In this document: positions 44,529 to 55,900 of the stretch, one piece after another | Position numbering within the stretch: the first letter of the stretch is position 1 | Layout: each line of letters begins with the position of its first letter | DNA from: Drosophila persimilis | Lineage: Eukaryota; Arthropoda; Insecta; Diptera; Drosophilidae | Assembly (NCBI RefSeq): GCF_003286085.1 | Contig: NW_020825548.1 | Location: 48,894-112,893, forward strand | Direction of reading: 5' to 3' | Length of the DNA stretch: 64,000 nucleotides | Made by a program: the position numbers and the translations under genes | Notes under the pieces: model-generated | The model's database searches: none | What the model saw: only the letters and a program-made list of their open reading frames with translations | Told to the model about the DNA's origin: nothing

Positions 44529-46015
44529 TTATTTTACTATATTTAGCCATAAAGCTTCTCTTAGGGCCATATATTCAGCTTCAGTTGATGAAGCTGCCAC
44601 TGAATTCTGTCTTTTTGTATTCCAACAAATTAAATTGGAATCGAACATTTTAAACAAATAACCCGTTGTACTTTTTCTATCAATCTCATTACTACCCCAA
44701 TCGGAGTCTACATAGCCAACTAATGTATTTTCAAATGATGTATTCTTTTTAAATATAAGCTTCATATCAATAGTTCCCTTTAAATATCTAATAACCCTTT
44801 TTAAACATTGCCATAACTCAGCATTGTTCTTGCTACTATATCTACTCAAGATATTTACAGCGGTAGCTAAATCTGGTCGTGTACACAGCATTATGTACAT
44901 TAAACAGCCAATAAGGTTACGACATGGAGCATTGCAGTCTTCATCTGAGTTAAGTAACTCATAATTTAGTTTATTTAGTAATGGAGTACTGACTGAATTG
45001 CAACTATCCATGTTAAATTTATTTAAAATTCTTTTTACATATGCAGCTTGACTCAAATATATTTTGTCTTCAAACATTTCTACTCTGATACCGATAAAAT
45101 GTTTTATCTCATTTAAGTCAGTCATTCTAAATCTTTCGCTTAAATAATTTTTGAAATTATTCATTCTATCCATATCCCTTGTCGCTATTACTACATCATC
45201 AACATATAATAATACATATATGTTTTTCTTTATGTCACCTCTATCAAGAATATATATGCAACGATCCACGGGAGAGTTTACAAAATCGAATTCTTTCAAT
45301 GCTTGCTCAAATACTTGAAACCAGCATCTAGCTGCTTGTTTGAGCCCATAAATGGCTTTGTTCAGTTTGCATACATGCCCAGCACCGCATAATACGCCCT
45401 GAGGAGGCCGTATATATATCTCCTCACTTAATGTACCATTGAGGAAAGCTGTTTTAACATCCATCTGATGGACTTTCAAATTCAACTGGACTGCCAATGA
45501 TAGTACGAACCTAAAACTGGCAATTCTAGCAACGGGAGCAAATGTTTCTTCATAGTCTACTTGGTACTTTTGAGTAAATCCTCTTGCAACCAGTCTAGCT
45601 TTGTATTTTATTGGGACTCCTAGTTCATTATATTTAATGGAAAATACCCATCTACTGTCTACAATATTTTTGTTTTCTGGCTTCTTTATAATTGTCCAGG
45701 TGTTATTAATTTCATGGGCATTTAACTCTGTATTTATTGCCTCCTCCCAATCAGATTTATCATTCCTAAAATTTATTTCATCAAAAGAATTTGGAACTTC
45801 ATCAAACATTATATGGGCATTTAATATAAATTTGTTAAAGCTTTTATCATGTTCTTTATAAGACACCTTCGGCTTAGCCTTTAACCTCTCACTTTTTCTA
45901 CTCATTATATTAGTATCCTTATTTTCTTTACGACAATTATCTGGCTGATCAGCTTTTTCACAATCCTTACTCTCATTCGGGATATATAATTCCTTACTAT
46001 CATTCGAGAAATCAG
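44529..46015 (-). pseudogene. pol: copia pol, reverse transcriptase and RNase H start
   Basis: The frame starts after the nine-base homopolymer at 46,016-46,024 and contains the Ty1/copia RT: WVFSIKYNELG, ARLVARGFTQ, HQMDVKTAFLNG, KAIYGLKQAARCW and the catalytic YVDD in LLYVDDVVIAT. Next come the linker DSDWGSNEIDRKSTTGYL and the RNase H start (AASSTEAEYMA). It is intact over its length, and its fall out of phase at both ends is the only fault. Confidence 0.93.
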
Positions 46016-46735
46016 TTTTTTTTTCCTACTTTCATTCGGAAAATTCAGCTTTTCGCATTCCTTACTTTCATTCAGGATTTCACATTCCGTACTTTCATTC
46101 GGGAAATTAAACTGATCACATTCCTTACTCTCATTCAGGATTCCACATTCCGTACTATCATTCGGGAGATAAAACTGATCACATTCCTTACTCTCATTCA
46201 GGATTCCACATTCCGTACTATCATTCGGGAGATAAAACTGATCACATTCCTTACTCTCATTCAGGATTCCACATTCCGTACTATCATTTGGGAGATAAAA
46301 CTGATCACATTCCTTACTCTCATTCAGGATTCCACATTCCGTGCTATCATTCGGGAAATTAAGCTGATCAGATTCCTTACTCTCATTCAGGAATTCTTGT
46401 TGACTTCTTTCCTTACTCTCTTTCGGGAAATCTGTTTCAAATTTTACTTCTCTAGAATAAAGCATATTAGTCTCGTCTACGACAACATCTCTTGCAACAA
46501 TAACTTTTCCTTTAATGACATCCCACAATTTGAGTCCATTTTGTTCATACCCTATCAAGATAGCTTTGAATGATTTTTCGTCAAATTTACCTTTTTTAAT
46601 TTTGTTGTGCACATACACGGTTGAACCGAACACTCTTAAAAATTTTAAATTGGGCTTTCTATTGTGCCACAGCTCATATGGGGTCATTTTACAATCACCA
46701 AGTGCTTTGCTTGGAATTCTGTTGATGTTGTTGCA
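45905..46735 (-). pseudogene. pol: copia pol, integrase C-terminus and repeat-bearing linker
   Basis: In phase from about 46,735 (NRIPSKAL, then TPYELWHNRKP and a VFGSTVYVHNK block). The linker to RT consists largely of a 21-residue repeat containing ILNESKECDQF and PNDSTECG. The frame runs out of phase at the A9/T9 run 46,016-46,024 and stops at 45,905. Confidence 0.85.
46069..46391 (-). repeat. 63-bp tandem repeat in the copia integrase-RT linker
   Basis: Five units of 63 bp start at 46,069, 46,132, 46,195, 46,258 and 46,321, with a partial sixth at 46,384. The period is exactly 21 codons, so the frame is preserved. The three middle units are nearly identical. Confidence 0.92.
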
Positions 46736-47604
46736 GTTAGCACAGCTTCACCCCAAAAACTTTTGTCTAATTTTGCACCATTTACCATAGCACGAGCTTT
46801 CTCTGTAATGGTTCTTATCATTCGCTCCGAAACACCATTCAACTGAGGTGTATGTGGCACTGTCAAATGATAACTTATTCCTTTATTAACGCAGAACTCA
46901 CGCATTTCATTCGACAAGTATTCTCTACCGTTGTCAATGTACAAATTGACAATCTTGAAATTAAAATGAGCCTCGCTCTTTGCTACAAAATCTTTAAATA
47001 CATTGAATACATCTGATTTATATTTTAACAAATAGGTTACACAATAATGTATAAATTGATCTACGAAGATCACAAAATAATTTTTATCGTCTAGTTTAAC
47101 TGGTTTAATGGGGCCACATACATCTGAATGTATTACAAACAAGGGTCGTTTTATATAACTTTTATCTTTAGATTGCTTAAATGGCAACCTAGCCTGTTTC
47201 CCATTTAAACATGACTCACAAACTTCATCTGATATTTTTAAATTAACAAGAAGATTACTGTCATTAAATAAATTATTATTCTTTATTTCAAGCAATTTTG
47301 CATTGCTTATATGCCCCAACCTCTCATGCCATAATCGATAATTATTTTTGTTCCTAGCATCTACACTGTATGCTTGGAATTTGACTACAGGTATATCCAA
47401 CATACCTGTATGTTTAACAACAATTACTCCATTTTTTGATATGGAGACACCACCACAGTCAAACTTAATTGACATCCCTGCCTGTTGCAGACGCTTGACA
47501 GACATGAGGTTTCCTGCTGCCTCCTTGCAGTAGAGCACATCCTCCAGTGTGATATTGTGTCCATTGTGCAGCCGCACAATTCCACGCTTAGTGGCATATA
47601 AAAA
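46684..47604 (-). pseudogene. pol: copia pol, integrase
   Basis: This segment is in the same phase as gag-protease but follows an in-frame TAG at 47,605-47,607. It has a copia pre-integrase region (LWHERLGHISNAKL, CESCLNGKQARLPF) and the DDE residues in IHSDVCGP, LYIDNGREY and NGVSERMIRT. After KSFWGEAVLTAT, near 46,735, a small deletion shifts the frame, and this frame stops at 46,684. Confidence 0.9.
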
Positions 47605-48588
47605 CTAGCCTTCTTTTGCCACAGCGATTTTAATTGGCTGCTCCAATTCGATGCAATCGGCGTACAGCGAGTCATCATTGATCAAATGATCCGTTGCACC
47701 AGAATCGAGTATAAAACCGAGTTTATTATTTATTTGATCACTCTTTTTAATTTTCCGCATCATAAATGCGAACCCGTGGCCCGATGCTGCAAGCTGAGCT
47801 TGTTTATTATGTTTATAATTTTCTTTGTTTTGATTTAACCTTATAAACTGGTAACAGTCTTTTTTCATGTGCCCTTCTTTGCCACAGTGATGGCATTTAA
47901 TATTACCTCTAGCTTTTCCCTTCAATAATATCTTTTGCCGTGTGTTTCTAGATCCAAACGTTTTACGATTATTAAAATTGTTATTATTTCTTACAACTGC
48001 CTTCATGACTTTACTACTTGTATCAGTACTTTCATTTTTTAATTTGGTCTCGTAGTCGAACAATTTATTTTTTACAAACGCTAATGATAGAGTTTCATCT
48101 GACAAAGTTTCGATTGCCGTGATGACACCATTATAGGTTGAAGGTAGAGTCTGCAGCAAATGTGCCACTTTGTCCATCTCATCCATTTTAGCGCCCGCCC
48201 CTAACAACTCACTCACTGTTTCATCAAAAATAACAAAATGACTCAAAAGTGTCATTTCACTTGAGAGTTTGAGTGTTATTAAACGTTTACGTGCAGCTAA
48301 TTGCGACGCAAGGCTTCTACGCTCATATATGGCGTCTAAATTTTTCAGAATATCACGTGCCGAAATGTCGCCTGCCGCGAAGTTTAGAAATGCGTCGCCT
48401 AAATATTGAATTAAAATGCTCTTCGCACATCGCTCTGCCTTTTTCCAATTATCATCTACTTCGTTAGGCATTATGTTATCGACTACTTGGAGCACCTCTA
48501 ATTCAGAAAACAAAGCTCTGATTCTAAATTTCCATATAGAATATTTCTCGCCACAAAAAGGCTTAATATGTTGCTTATTTCTTTCCAT
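47605..48588 (-). pseudogene. gag: copia gag and protease
   Basis: The frame begins MERNKQHIKPFCGEKYSIWKF, the copia Gag start. A CCHC knuckle (CHHCGKEGHMKKDC) lies near residue 235 and the protease active site (LDSGATDHLI) near residue 298. Translation stops at a TAG right after the protease start (VAKEG), whereas copia normally reads through as one polyprotein. The Gag part is complete, so particle protein could be made but full protease could not. Confidence 0.92.
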
Positions 48589-48704
48589 TTTCTATGTATG
48601 TATATATTATACACACACACACTACAAAAAAAAACTACACAAGAACGCACGCGGAACTAATTTCACAACTATTTGTTATTAATTTAATTTATTTAAATTG
48701 GCGT

Positions 48705-48721
48705 GGACTGGGCCCATAACC
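48705..48721 (-). other. copia primer-binding site
   Basis: The minus strand reads GGTTATGGGCCCAGTCC next to the 5' LTR. It is the site known for copia, pairing with an internal fragment of initiator Met-tRNA. Confidence 0.92.
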
Positions 48722-48970
48722 TATTGGTAGACTTGCTATGACAATTAGTAAACGGAAGACAGTACCAAGTTATGTTTTTCTTTAAAGCTTATTTATGTAT
48801 TTCTTGATTACTTTTTGCTGCAACACCGGTCCACACACTTGAGATCACAAAAGAAGAGAGAGCATCAACACTTCAAGTGTGACCAGACTAACTCATAATA
48901 ATAATACCTAACATATCGATAATATTATTTAATGTTATTATTTGAATGTGGGAATAGGCGTATTCCAACA
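48722..48970 (-). repeat. 5' LTR of copia (249 bp)
   Basis: Identical to 43,659-43,907 except for one base by eye. It lies next to the CGTAT flank in gag of element C. Confidence 0.95.
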
Positions 48971-49677
48971 CGTATTCCCGCTATATGTTGGGATCCCCAT
49001 GGGGTTACCGAGACAGCAGAATCATTAGCCTGATTTATCGGGGCACCTACGGACTCTCGAGTTGGTATTTGGAACAACTGTTCGAAGGTTTGGTTTTCTC
49101 CACTAGGCTGTGAAGATCCAGCAGCTTGGTCATTCGGCGGCTGTACCGTTGGACTTGGCAAACGTTGGAATCCTATTTCCATAGTCTGAGTCATTTGAGT
49201 CATGGATTGAGATAACAACCCGATTTGACCCATAGCGTCCGTCAACGCCTGTGCCATTTGAGCCAAACCTGGGCTTGCTTCATTCGCTGGCTCGCTACTC
49301 GGAACTGGCATGATTGGTACATCGACTTCAGTTGGACCAACATAAGGTAAATTTTCAGTATTCGCAGCTGGAGCTGCTGTCACACGCTGTGATCTGGTTC
49401 TCATTAGAAGCTGAGAAGACTCTACATTCGAGGCGGATGCTTGCGCTACGGCTAATTCCTCCGCTAAGCTAGGAGCGGATGATTGTAAGGGCTTGTTGCA
49501 CGCCGGGCACACGGTCTTTTCACCTCTTCTCGTATTAAAACAAACTAAATGAAATACGTGGTTACAACTTGTTCTTAAAAGCTGTGTCCGATATTCTACC
49601 TGTCTTACGCAAATACAGCAGATAATATCGGAATGGTCGTTTGGATCAATCTCGTCAAAACTCCCATTTAATGACAT
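48971..49677 (-). pseudogene. gag: gag of element C, 5' part with RING-H2 finger
   Basis: Starts at Met 49,677 (MSLNGSFDEID). The RING-H2 motif has residues C20, C23, C38, H40, H43, C46, C57 and C60, the same numbering and spacing as in element B although much of the sequence between differs. A Ser/Pro/Gln-rich region follows (MAQALTDAMGQIGLLSQSMTQ) and the block TFEQLFQIPT, which is also found in B. The frame is cut by copia at 48,970. Confidence 0.92.
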
Positions 49678-50575
49678 CCTATCCTAAATTTACTAATATA
49701 TGATTTCCTGTTCTACTCTTGATTATTAACTTTTAACGATCGATATATCTACTCTGTATCCACAAAATTCGGAAACCATGCACCCTTCGTCTAATAGGAA
49801 TGTGTCCCCCACTGACTCTGGTGATATTATTAACGATCGACAATCATTACAATGAGTCATCGGATGAACTGGGACCGGTAGTTCTACACCCCTGACGGAT
49901 ATCCGAGCAATCCGCAACCCTGACAAACCGATGTCCCTCTACTTATACTGTAGGTCGCAAAAACACAAAAAAGTTCTGGATCGCGGACCACCAAATTGTC
50001 CAGAACCACAGTACAGCAGAGCCACGTCTGTCAAACACAAAAAAAACGGAACAACAATAGAAAAACTGAAGAAGAAGGCATAGTTTATGCTGACCCAGTA
50101 AATATACCATCTCCGCTTCTATTGCCTTCGTTCGCGGGCAGGCCGTAGCTCTAAGCCACTGACTAACCTGATCCAGGCCATAACGGCAGACAATGATCAG
50201 CAACGGTATGGACAAGTTCCTCCCCCAAACAACACGCTCCCACCTTTGTCGGTAGGCAGTAGAGATAATCCACTTTGAAACCTAATCCGACAGAAAAATT
50301 GGAACGCGCTATTTAGCAGAGTGGCCTATCCGGCCAGATACTACAGGTTCGTTGCTATGCCTAGTAAGTTGATTAACCTCGAGCGCGGGGCTTTTAAGTC
50401 CTGTTAGAAACTGCTACGCAATCCAGCTACTCGAAGCTACAATGCACGACCATGTATATCTCTTGGGAATTAATGGATAAAGGAATAAGTCTTATGACAC
50501 TGCCTTGAGATGCAGCTCGCATTGGTGTTGATGACTTTATACAAATTTTCTTGGTCGGGGCATGCCGAAGAAGGG
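49678..50575 (-). other. Untranslated leader of element C
   Basis: About 900 bp with no convincing gene. Frames at 49,726-49,926 and 49,943-50,215 have no recognisable product. The size matches the leaders of A and B. Confidence 0.7.
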
Positions 50576-50592
50576 CCCCACGTTGGGCGCCA
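50576..50592 (-). other. Primer-binding site of element C
   Basis: Same 17 bases as in A and B on the minus strand. It lies 101 bp from the LTR boundary at 50,694. Confidence 0.82.
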
Positions 50593-50693
50593 AATTTTTA
50601 TATATTCATAATTCTTAAAAACGTTCTTAAAACCCTGCCATAAAATCGGGACAGACTTTTCGAACCCATTGCCATTTAAAATTTGTCTTTACC

Positions 50694-52961
50694 TGTAGCA
50701 TACAACGTACAGGTTCTAGGAGCTGATATTAGCTAAACGGGAGTAGGAAGTACGCGCTGGCTTCGGCTTTTGTCTCTGGTCGGCGGGGTGTGGGCATGGA
50801 GGATATTTTACTACCCATTTAGAGCTCTGGCAAATGGTCAAGATAAGAATTTATGTAAAAAATTAAATCGCGTACGAGTAGGGAAAGGATACTAGGAAAC
50901 GGGATACCGGGGGTCAAAGGGACAGATCAGCATGGATACATAAACGAAGAAGATCACCGGTCAGATCTTTGTCGGCTGCGGTATCGCCCATTGGCGAGAA
51001 CGCCCACCCTACCATGATCCTTCAGGGCCACCTATTAACAATCAGGATCCCTCCAACAAAGACTGCGGTGGGTCACATCTCCGTCAGACGAGGTTGCATG
51101 GTTCCGATATAAGATATTTAGCCTTGGTTCATTTCCAAACTAACTTTATTTAAGCAATCCATAGTTATTCATTTATATTCCTATAAAACCTAACGCTAAT
51201 AGAATTTAGTCCCTAATATAAGCCTGCTATTCGAAATTGTCTTACATTTATAGGGTATTACTATACAGCATATACTGGGGAAAGAATATCATAGGGGCGA
51301 GGTAGGGTATAATGATCTTAAATCTATAAAAATGATTAGTAGTAGGTATATATAAATGCACGAGCTAGGTTATGTGTTCATCATAGGAACAAGAAAACTT
51401 CAAACTTCATTACGTAAACTTGGTCAGTGCCAAAACCAGACAAAAATAGGGTAATATGTGTATAAAACCGTGATCATGGTTGAAGACCAACGAATAGTCA
51501 CCGCACATTCATTCTTTTCAGATGGCTTACTTGGTTCAGGATAATCACTTACGATACGATTAATAGCTTTGACTCCCACGAAGAAAGATCTTTCGTTGTG
51601 TGTTGGATGAGATGATTTGATGGGTGGAGGAGTATGATGATGTGTGTGATTGTGATGAGTATCTGCATAGATGATGAGATGAATGCGTGGCAACCAAAAT
51701 CAAAAAACTGTAAAAATAATCGGTATTAATACACTACTCATTTGTTCAAGTTCGATTTAGCCCATGGATAGGAATTCCCTTTTTGTTTATACCGGATTTA
51801 ATTGGCTGTTGCAAATTTTTTTTTTTTGTATCAAAAGAACGTAGTTAAACAGAAAGCGGATAAAAAAACAGGGTTTCGCATATCGGGTCTAATTTCGAAA
51901 GAAAGATAGAAAATATAACTAGATCCGAGGCGGGGTCGATGCTTCCCGGCTGGAGACCGAGTTCCTACTCGAGGTCTGAAGGTGGCACACGATTGTACCG
52001 GGCGCAGGTAAATTCAGCTGCTTCCGATGCCAAGGGTCAATGACCGCGGTCCATCTGCGGCGTGAGGTTAGGTACACCCGCACACTTGATGGCTCGTGGG
52101 GCGACTGGTGTATTTGAAGAGTCAGTCAGATCATCCCCATGGGTCGAACGGGTCCCGGCGACGCTTGCAGAGCCCACCGATCGGGTTTACTGGAGGAGCA
52201 AGTCCATGCCCTCGGCTACCGCCTCATTCGAATGTCAAACGGTGGGGGTTTAACCGGTGGTACGGGCACGTGGCCAATAGAGGTCTCCGGGAATAACCAA
52301 TCCGTAACTTCTAGACCAGCGTTTCAATACGTAGATACTAGTGGTGCTAGTCCTACGCGGAAAGAACAGAACATTTTTCAACGGGTCGCTGTAGCTGGGT
52401 GGATAATTACCTCAACAGAATTGCACCACTGTTTCGAAAAATTTTAGTACACTGTGGGCGCTCGTTTTCCCAAATGGTCGAACGGCTGCCCCAGCCTTGG
52501 CAATATATAACTGGCGCGTCCACTCAAATTAAATGATCACTTTGAGCCGCACTTGGCACTTGCACTGGGCTTTGACTTTGGCTTGACCTTGGTTTATAGA
52601 ACTGGGTCAGCTCTACAAGACTTCTTTTTCCACTGCCGGTCACTCTGACGGTCACGAGGAGAAAAAGAAAGAGGCTGGGGCGACTAAGTACAGCAACCCA
52701 CGTTTTTTCCACACTTTCTATGGTCTTCTTCTGTTATACAGAATCCAGACACAGCAATATTTAATAAAATATAGTGCATAGCAGAAAAATTGCATATCAA
52801 AGCGTTGCCGCTTGGTCGCAAAACAGCTGTTGATAAGCTTTATCAAAGCTCAAAAGATCTTCAACTCGAATTTTTTTACGGCCTAGTTTTAGGCTGTAAT
52901 TTTGGGAGTTAGCCGTGGATAATTAAAATACAAGCAGGCACGACAAGCGTCGAATATTACA
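50694..52961 (-). repeat. 5' LTR of element C (2,268 bp)
   Basis: An uninterrupted copy running from TGTAGCATAC to ATATTACA. It contains the empty target sites of LINE1 (near 50,829) and element B (GTAT near 51,307). It is followed by the ACCT duplication and satellite. Frames at 51,424-51,693 and 52,062-52,447 occur in both LTRs and have no recognisable product. Confidence 0.95.
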
Positions 52962-55900
52962 ACCTGCACTTATATAGATCCCTTCCCTATCCAGCACTTG
53001 CACGTATATTGAACCACCGCATCTATTTAGCACCCACGCTCCAGGAAATGTGGCAGAACCGCACATCTTGGGCACTAGCAACAATATGGCACTATAGCCC
53101 AGAAAACGTGGAACCTCCGCAACTATATGGCACCTGCACTTATATAGATCCCTTCCCTATCCAGCACTTGCATGTATATTGAACCACCGCACCTATGTAG
53201 GACCCACGCTCCAGGAAATGTGGCAGGAACGCCCATCTTGGGCACTAGCAACAATATGGCAATATAGCCCCAAAAAAAGTTGAACCCCGAAACTATATGG
53301 CACCTGCAATTATATAGAACCCTTCCCTATCCAGCACTTGCACGTATATGGAACCACCGCCTCTATATAGCACCCACGCTCCACGAAATGTGGCAGAACC
53401 GCACATCTTGGGCACTAGCAACAATATGGCACTATAGCCCCAAAAAAAGTTGAACCCCGCAACTATATGGCACCTGCAATTATATAGAACCCTTCCCTAT
53501 CCAGCACTTGCACGTATATTGAACCACCGCACCGTATAGCACCCACGCTCCAGGAAATGTGGCAGAACCGCACATCTTGGGCACTAGCAACAATATGGCA
53601 CTATAGCCCAGAAAACGTGGAACCTCCGCAACTATATGGCACCTGCACTTATATAGATCCCTTCCCTATCCAGCACTTGCATGTATATTGAACCACCGCA
53701 CCTATACAGGACCCACGCTCCAGGAAATGTGGCAGGAACGCACATCTTGGGCACTAGCAACAATATGGCAATATAGCCCCAAAAAAGTTGAACCCTGCAA
53801 CTATATGGCACCTGCAATTATATAGAACCCTTCCCTATCCAGCACTTGCACGTATATTGAACCACCGCACCTATACAGGACCCACGCTCCAGGAAATGTG
53901 GCAGGAACGCACATCTTGGGCACTAGCAACAATATGGAACTATAGCCCAGAAAACGTGGAACCTCCGCAACTATATGGCACCTGCACTTATATAGATCCC
54001 TTCCCTATCCAGCACTTGCACGTATATTGAACCACCGCAACTATATAGCACCCACGCTCCAGGAAATGTGGCAGGAACGCACATCTTGGGCACTAGCAAC
54101 AATATGGCACTATAGCCCAGAAAACGTGGAACCTCCGCAACTATATGGCACCTGCACTTATATAGATCCCTTCCCTATCCAGCACTTGCATGTATATTGA
54201 ACCACCGCACCTATATAGGACCCACGCTCCAATAAATGTGGCAGGAACACACATCTTGGGCACTAGCAACAATATGGCAATATAGCCCCAAAAAAAGTTG
54301 AACCCCGCAACTATATGGCACCTGCAATTATATAGAACCCTTCCCTATCCAGCACTTGCATGCATACTGAACCACCGCACCTGTATAGCACCCACGCTCC
54401 AGGAAATGTGGCAGAACCGCACATCTTGGGCACTAGCAACAATATGGCACTATAGCCCCAAGAACGTGGAACCTCCGCAACTATATGGCACCTGCACTTA
54501 TATAGATCCCTTCCCTATCCAGCACCTGCATGTATATTGAACCACCGCACCTATATAGCACCCACGCTCCAGGAAATGTGGCAGGAACGCTCATCTTGGG
54601 CACTAGCAACAATATGGCACTATAGCCCAGAAAACGTGGAACCTCCGCAACTATATGGCACCTGCACTTATATAGATCCCTTCCCTATCCAGCACTTGCA
54701 CGTATATTGAACCACCGCACCTATACAGCACCCACGCTCCAGGAGATGTGGCAGGAACGCACATCTTGGGCACTAGCAACAATATGGCACTATAGCCCCA
54801 AAAACGTGGAACCTCCGCAACTATATGGCACCTGCACTTAAATAGATCCCTTCCCTATCCAGCACTTGCATGTATATTGAACCACCGCACCTATACAGGA
54901 CCCACGCTCCAGGAAATGTGGCAGGAACGCACATCTTGGGCACTAGCAACAATATGGCAATATAGCCCCAAAAAAAGTTGAACCCTGCAACTATATGGCA
55001 CCTGCAATTATATAGAACCCTTCCCTATCCAGCACTTGCACGTATATTGAACCACCGCACCTATACAGGACCCACGCTCCAGGAAATGTGGCAGGAACGC
55101 ACATCTTGGGCACTAGCAACAATATGGAACTATAGCCCAGAAAACGTGGAACCTCCGCAACTATATGGCACCTGCACTTATATAGATCCCTTCCCTATCC
55201 AGCACTTGCACGTATATTGAACCACCGCAACTATATAGCACCCACGCTCCAGGAAATGTGGCAGGAACGCACATCTTGGGCACTAGCAACAATATGGCAC
55301 TATAGCCCAGAAAACGTGGAACCTCCGCAACTATATGGCACCTGCACTTATATAGATCCCTTCCCTATCCAGCACTTGCATGTATATTGAACCACCGCAA
55401 CTATTTGGAACCCACGCTCCAGGAAATGTGGCAGGAACGCACATCTTGGGCACTAGCAACAATATGGCACTATAGCCCCAAAAACGTGGAACCTCCGCAA
55501 CTATATGGCACCTGCACTTATATAGATCCCTTCCCTATCCAGCACTTGCACGTATATTGAACCACCGCAACTATATAGCACCGACGCTCCAGGAAAAGTG
55601 GCAGGAATGCACATCTTGGGCACTAGCAACAATATGGCACTATAGCCCAGAAAACGTGGAACCTCCGCAACTATATGGCACCTGCACTTATATAGATCCC
55701 TTCCCTATCCAGCACTTGCACGTATATTGAACCACCGCATCTATATAGCACCCACGCTCCACGAAATGTGGCAGGAACGCACATCTTGGGCACAAGCAAT
55801 AATATGGCACTATAGCCTCAAAAACGTGGAACCTCCGCAACTATATGGCACCTGCACTTATAGAGATCCCTTCCCTATCCAGCACTTGCATGTATATTGA

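Larger units (their letters stand above)
43659..48970 (-). mobile_element. copia: copia element (Ty1/copia), recent insertion with broken coding frame
   Basis: This 5,312-bp element has 249-bp LTRs that differ at one position by eye. The flanks are CGTAG (43,654-43,658) and CGTAT (48,971-48,975), a 5-bp duplication with one mismatch. The minus-strand primer site GGTTATGGGCCCAGTCC is the copia-type site for an internal part of initiator Met-tRNA. Gag, protease, integrase and RT are all strongly copia-like in order and sequence. The polyprotein is broken at four places. Confidence 0.95.
23742..52961 (-). mobile_element. Long-LTR Ty3/gypsy element C, internally deleted, hosting three nested insertions
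   Basis: Left LTR in pieces (23,742-41,435) and right LTR 50,694-52,961 flank gag-pol remains on the minus strand. The target duplication is ACCT (23,738-23,741 and 52,962-52,965) in the satellite. LINE1 and element B lie in the 3' LTR and copia in gag. Most of pol downstream of RT is gone. The element's own length is about 8.2 kb. It is related to elements A and B by Gag, primer site and LTR size. Confidence 0.92.
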
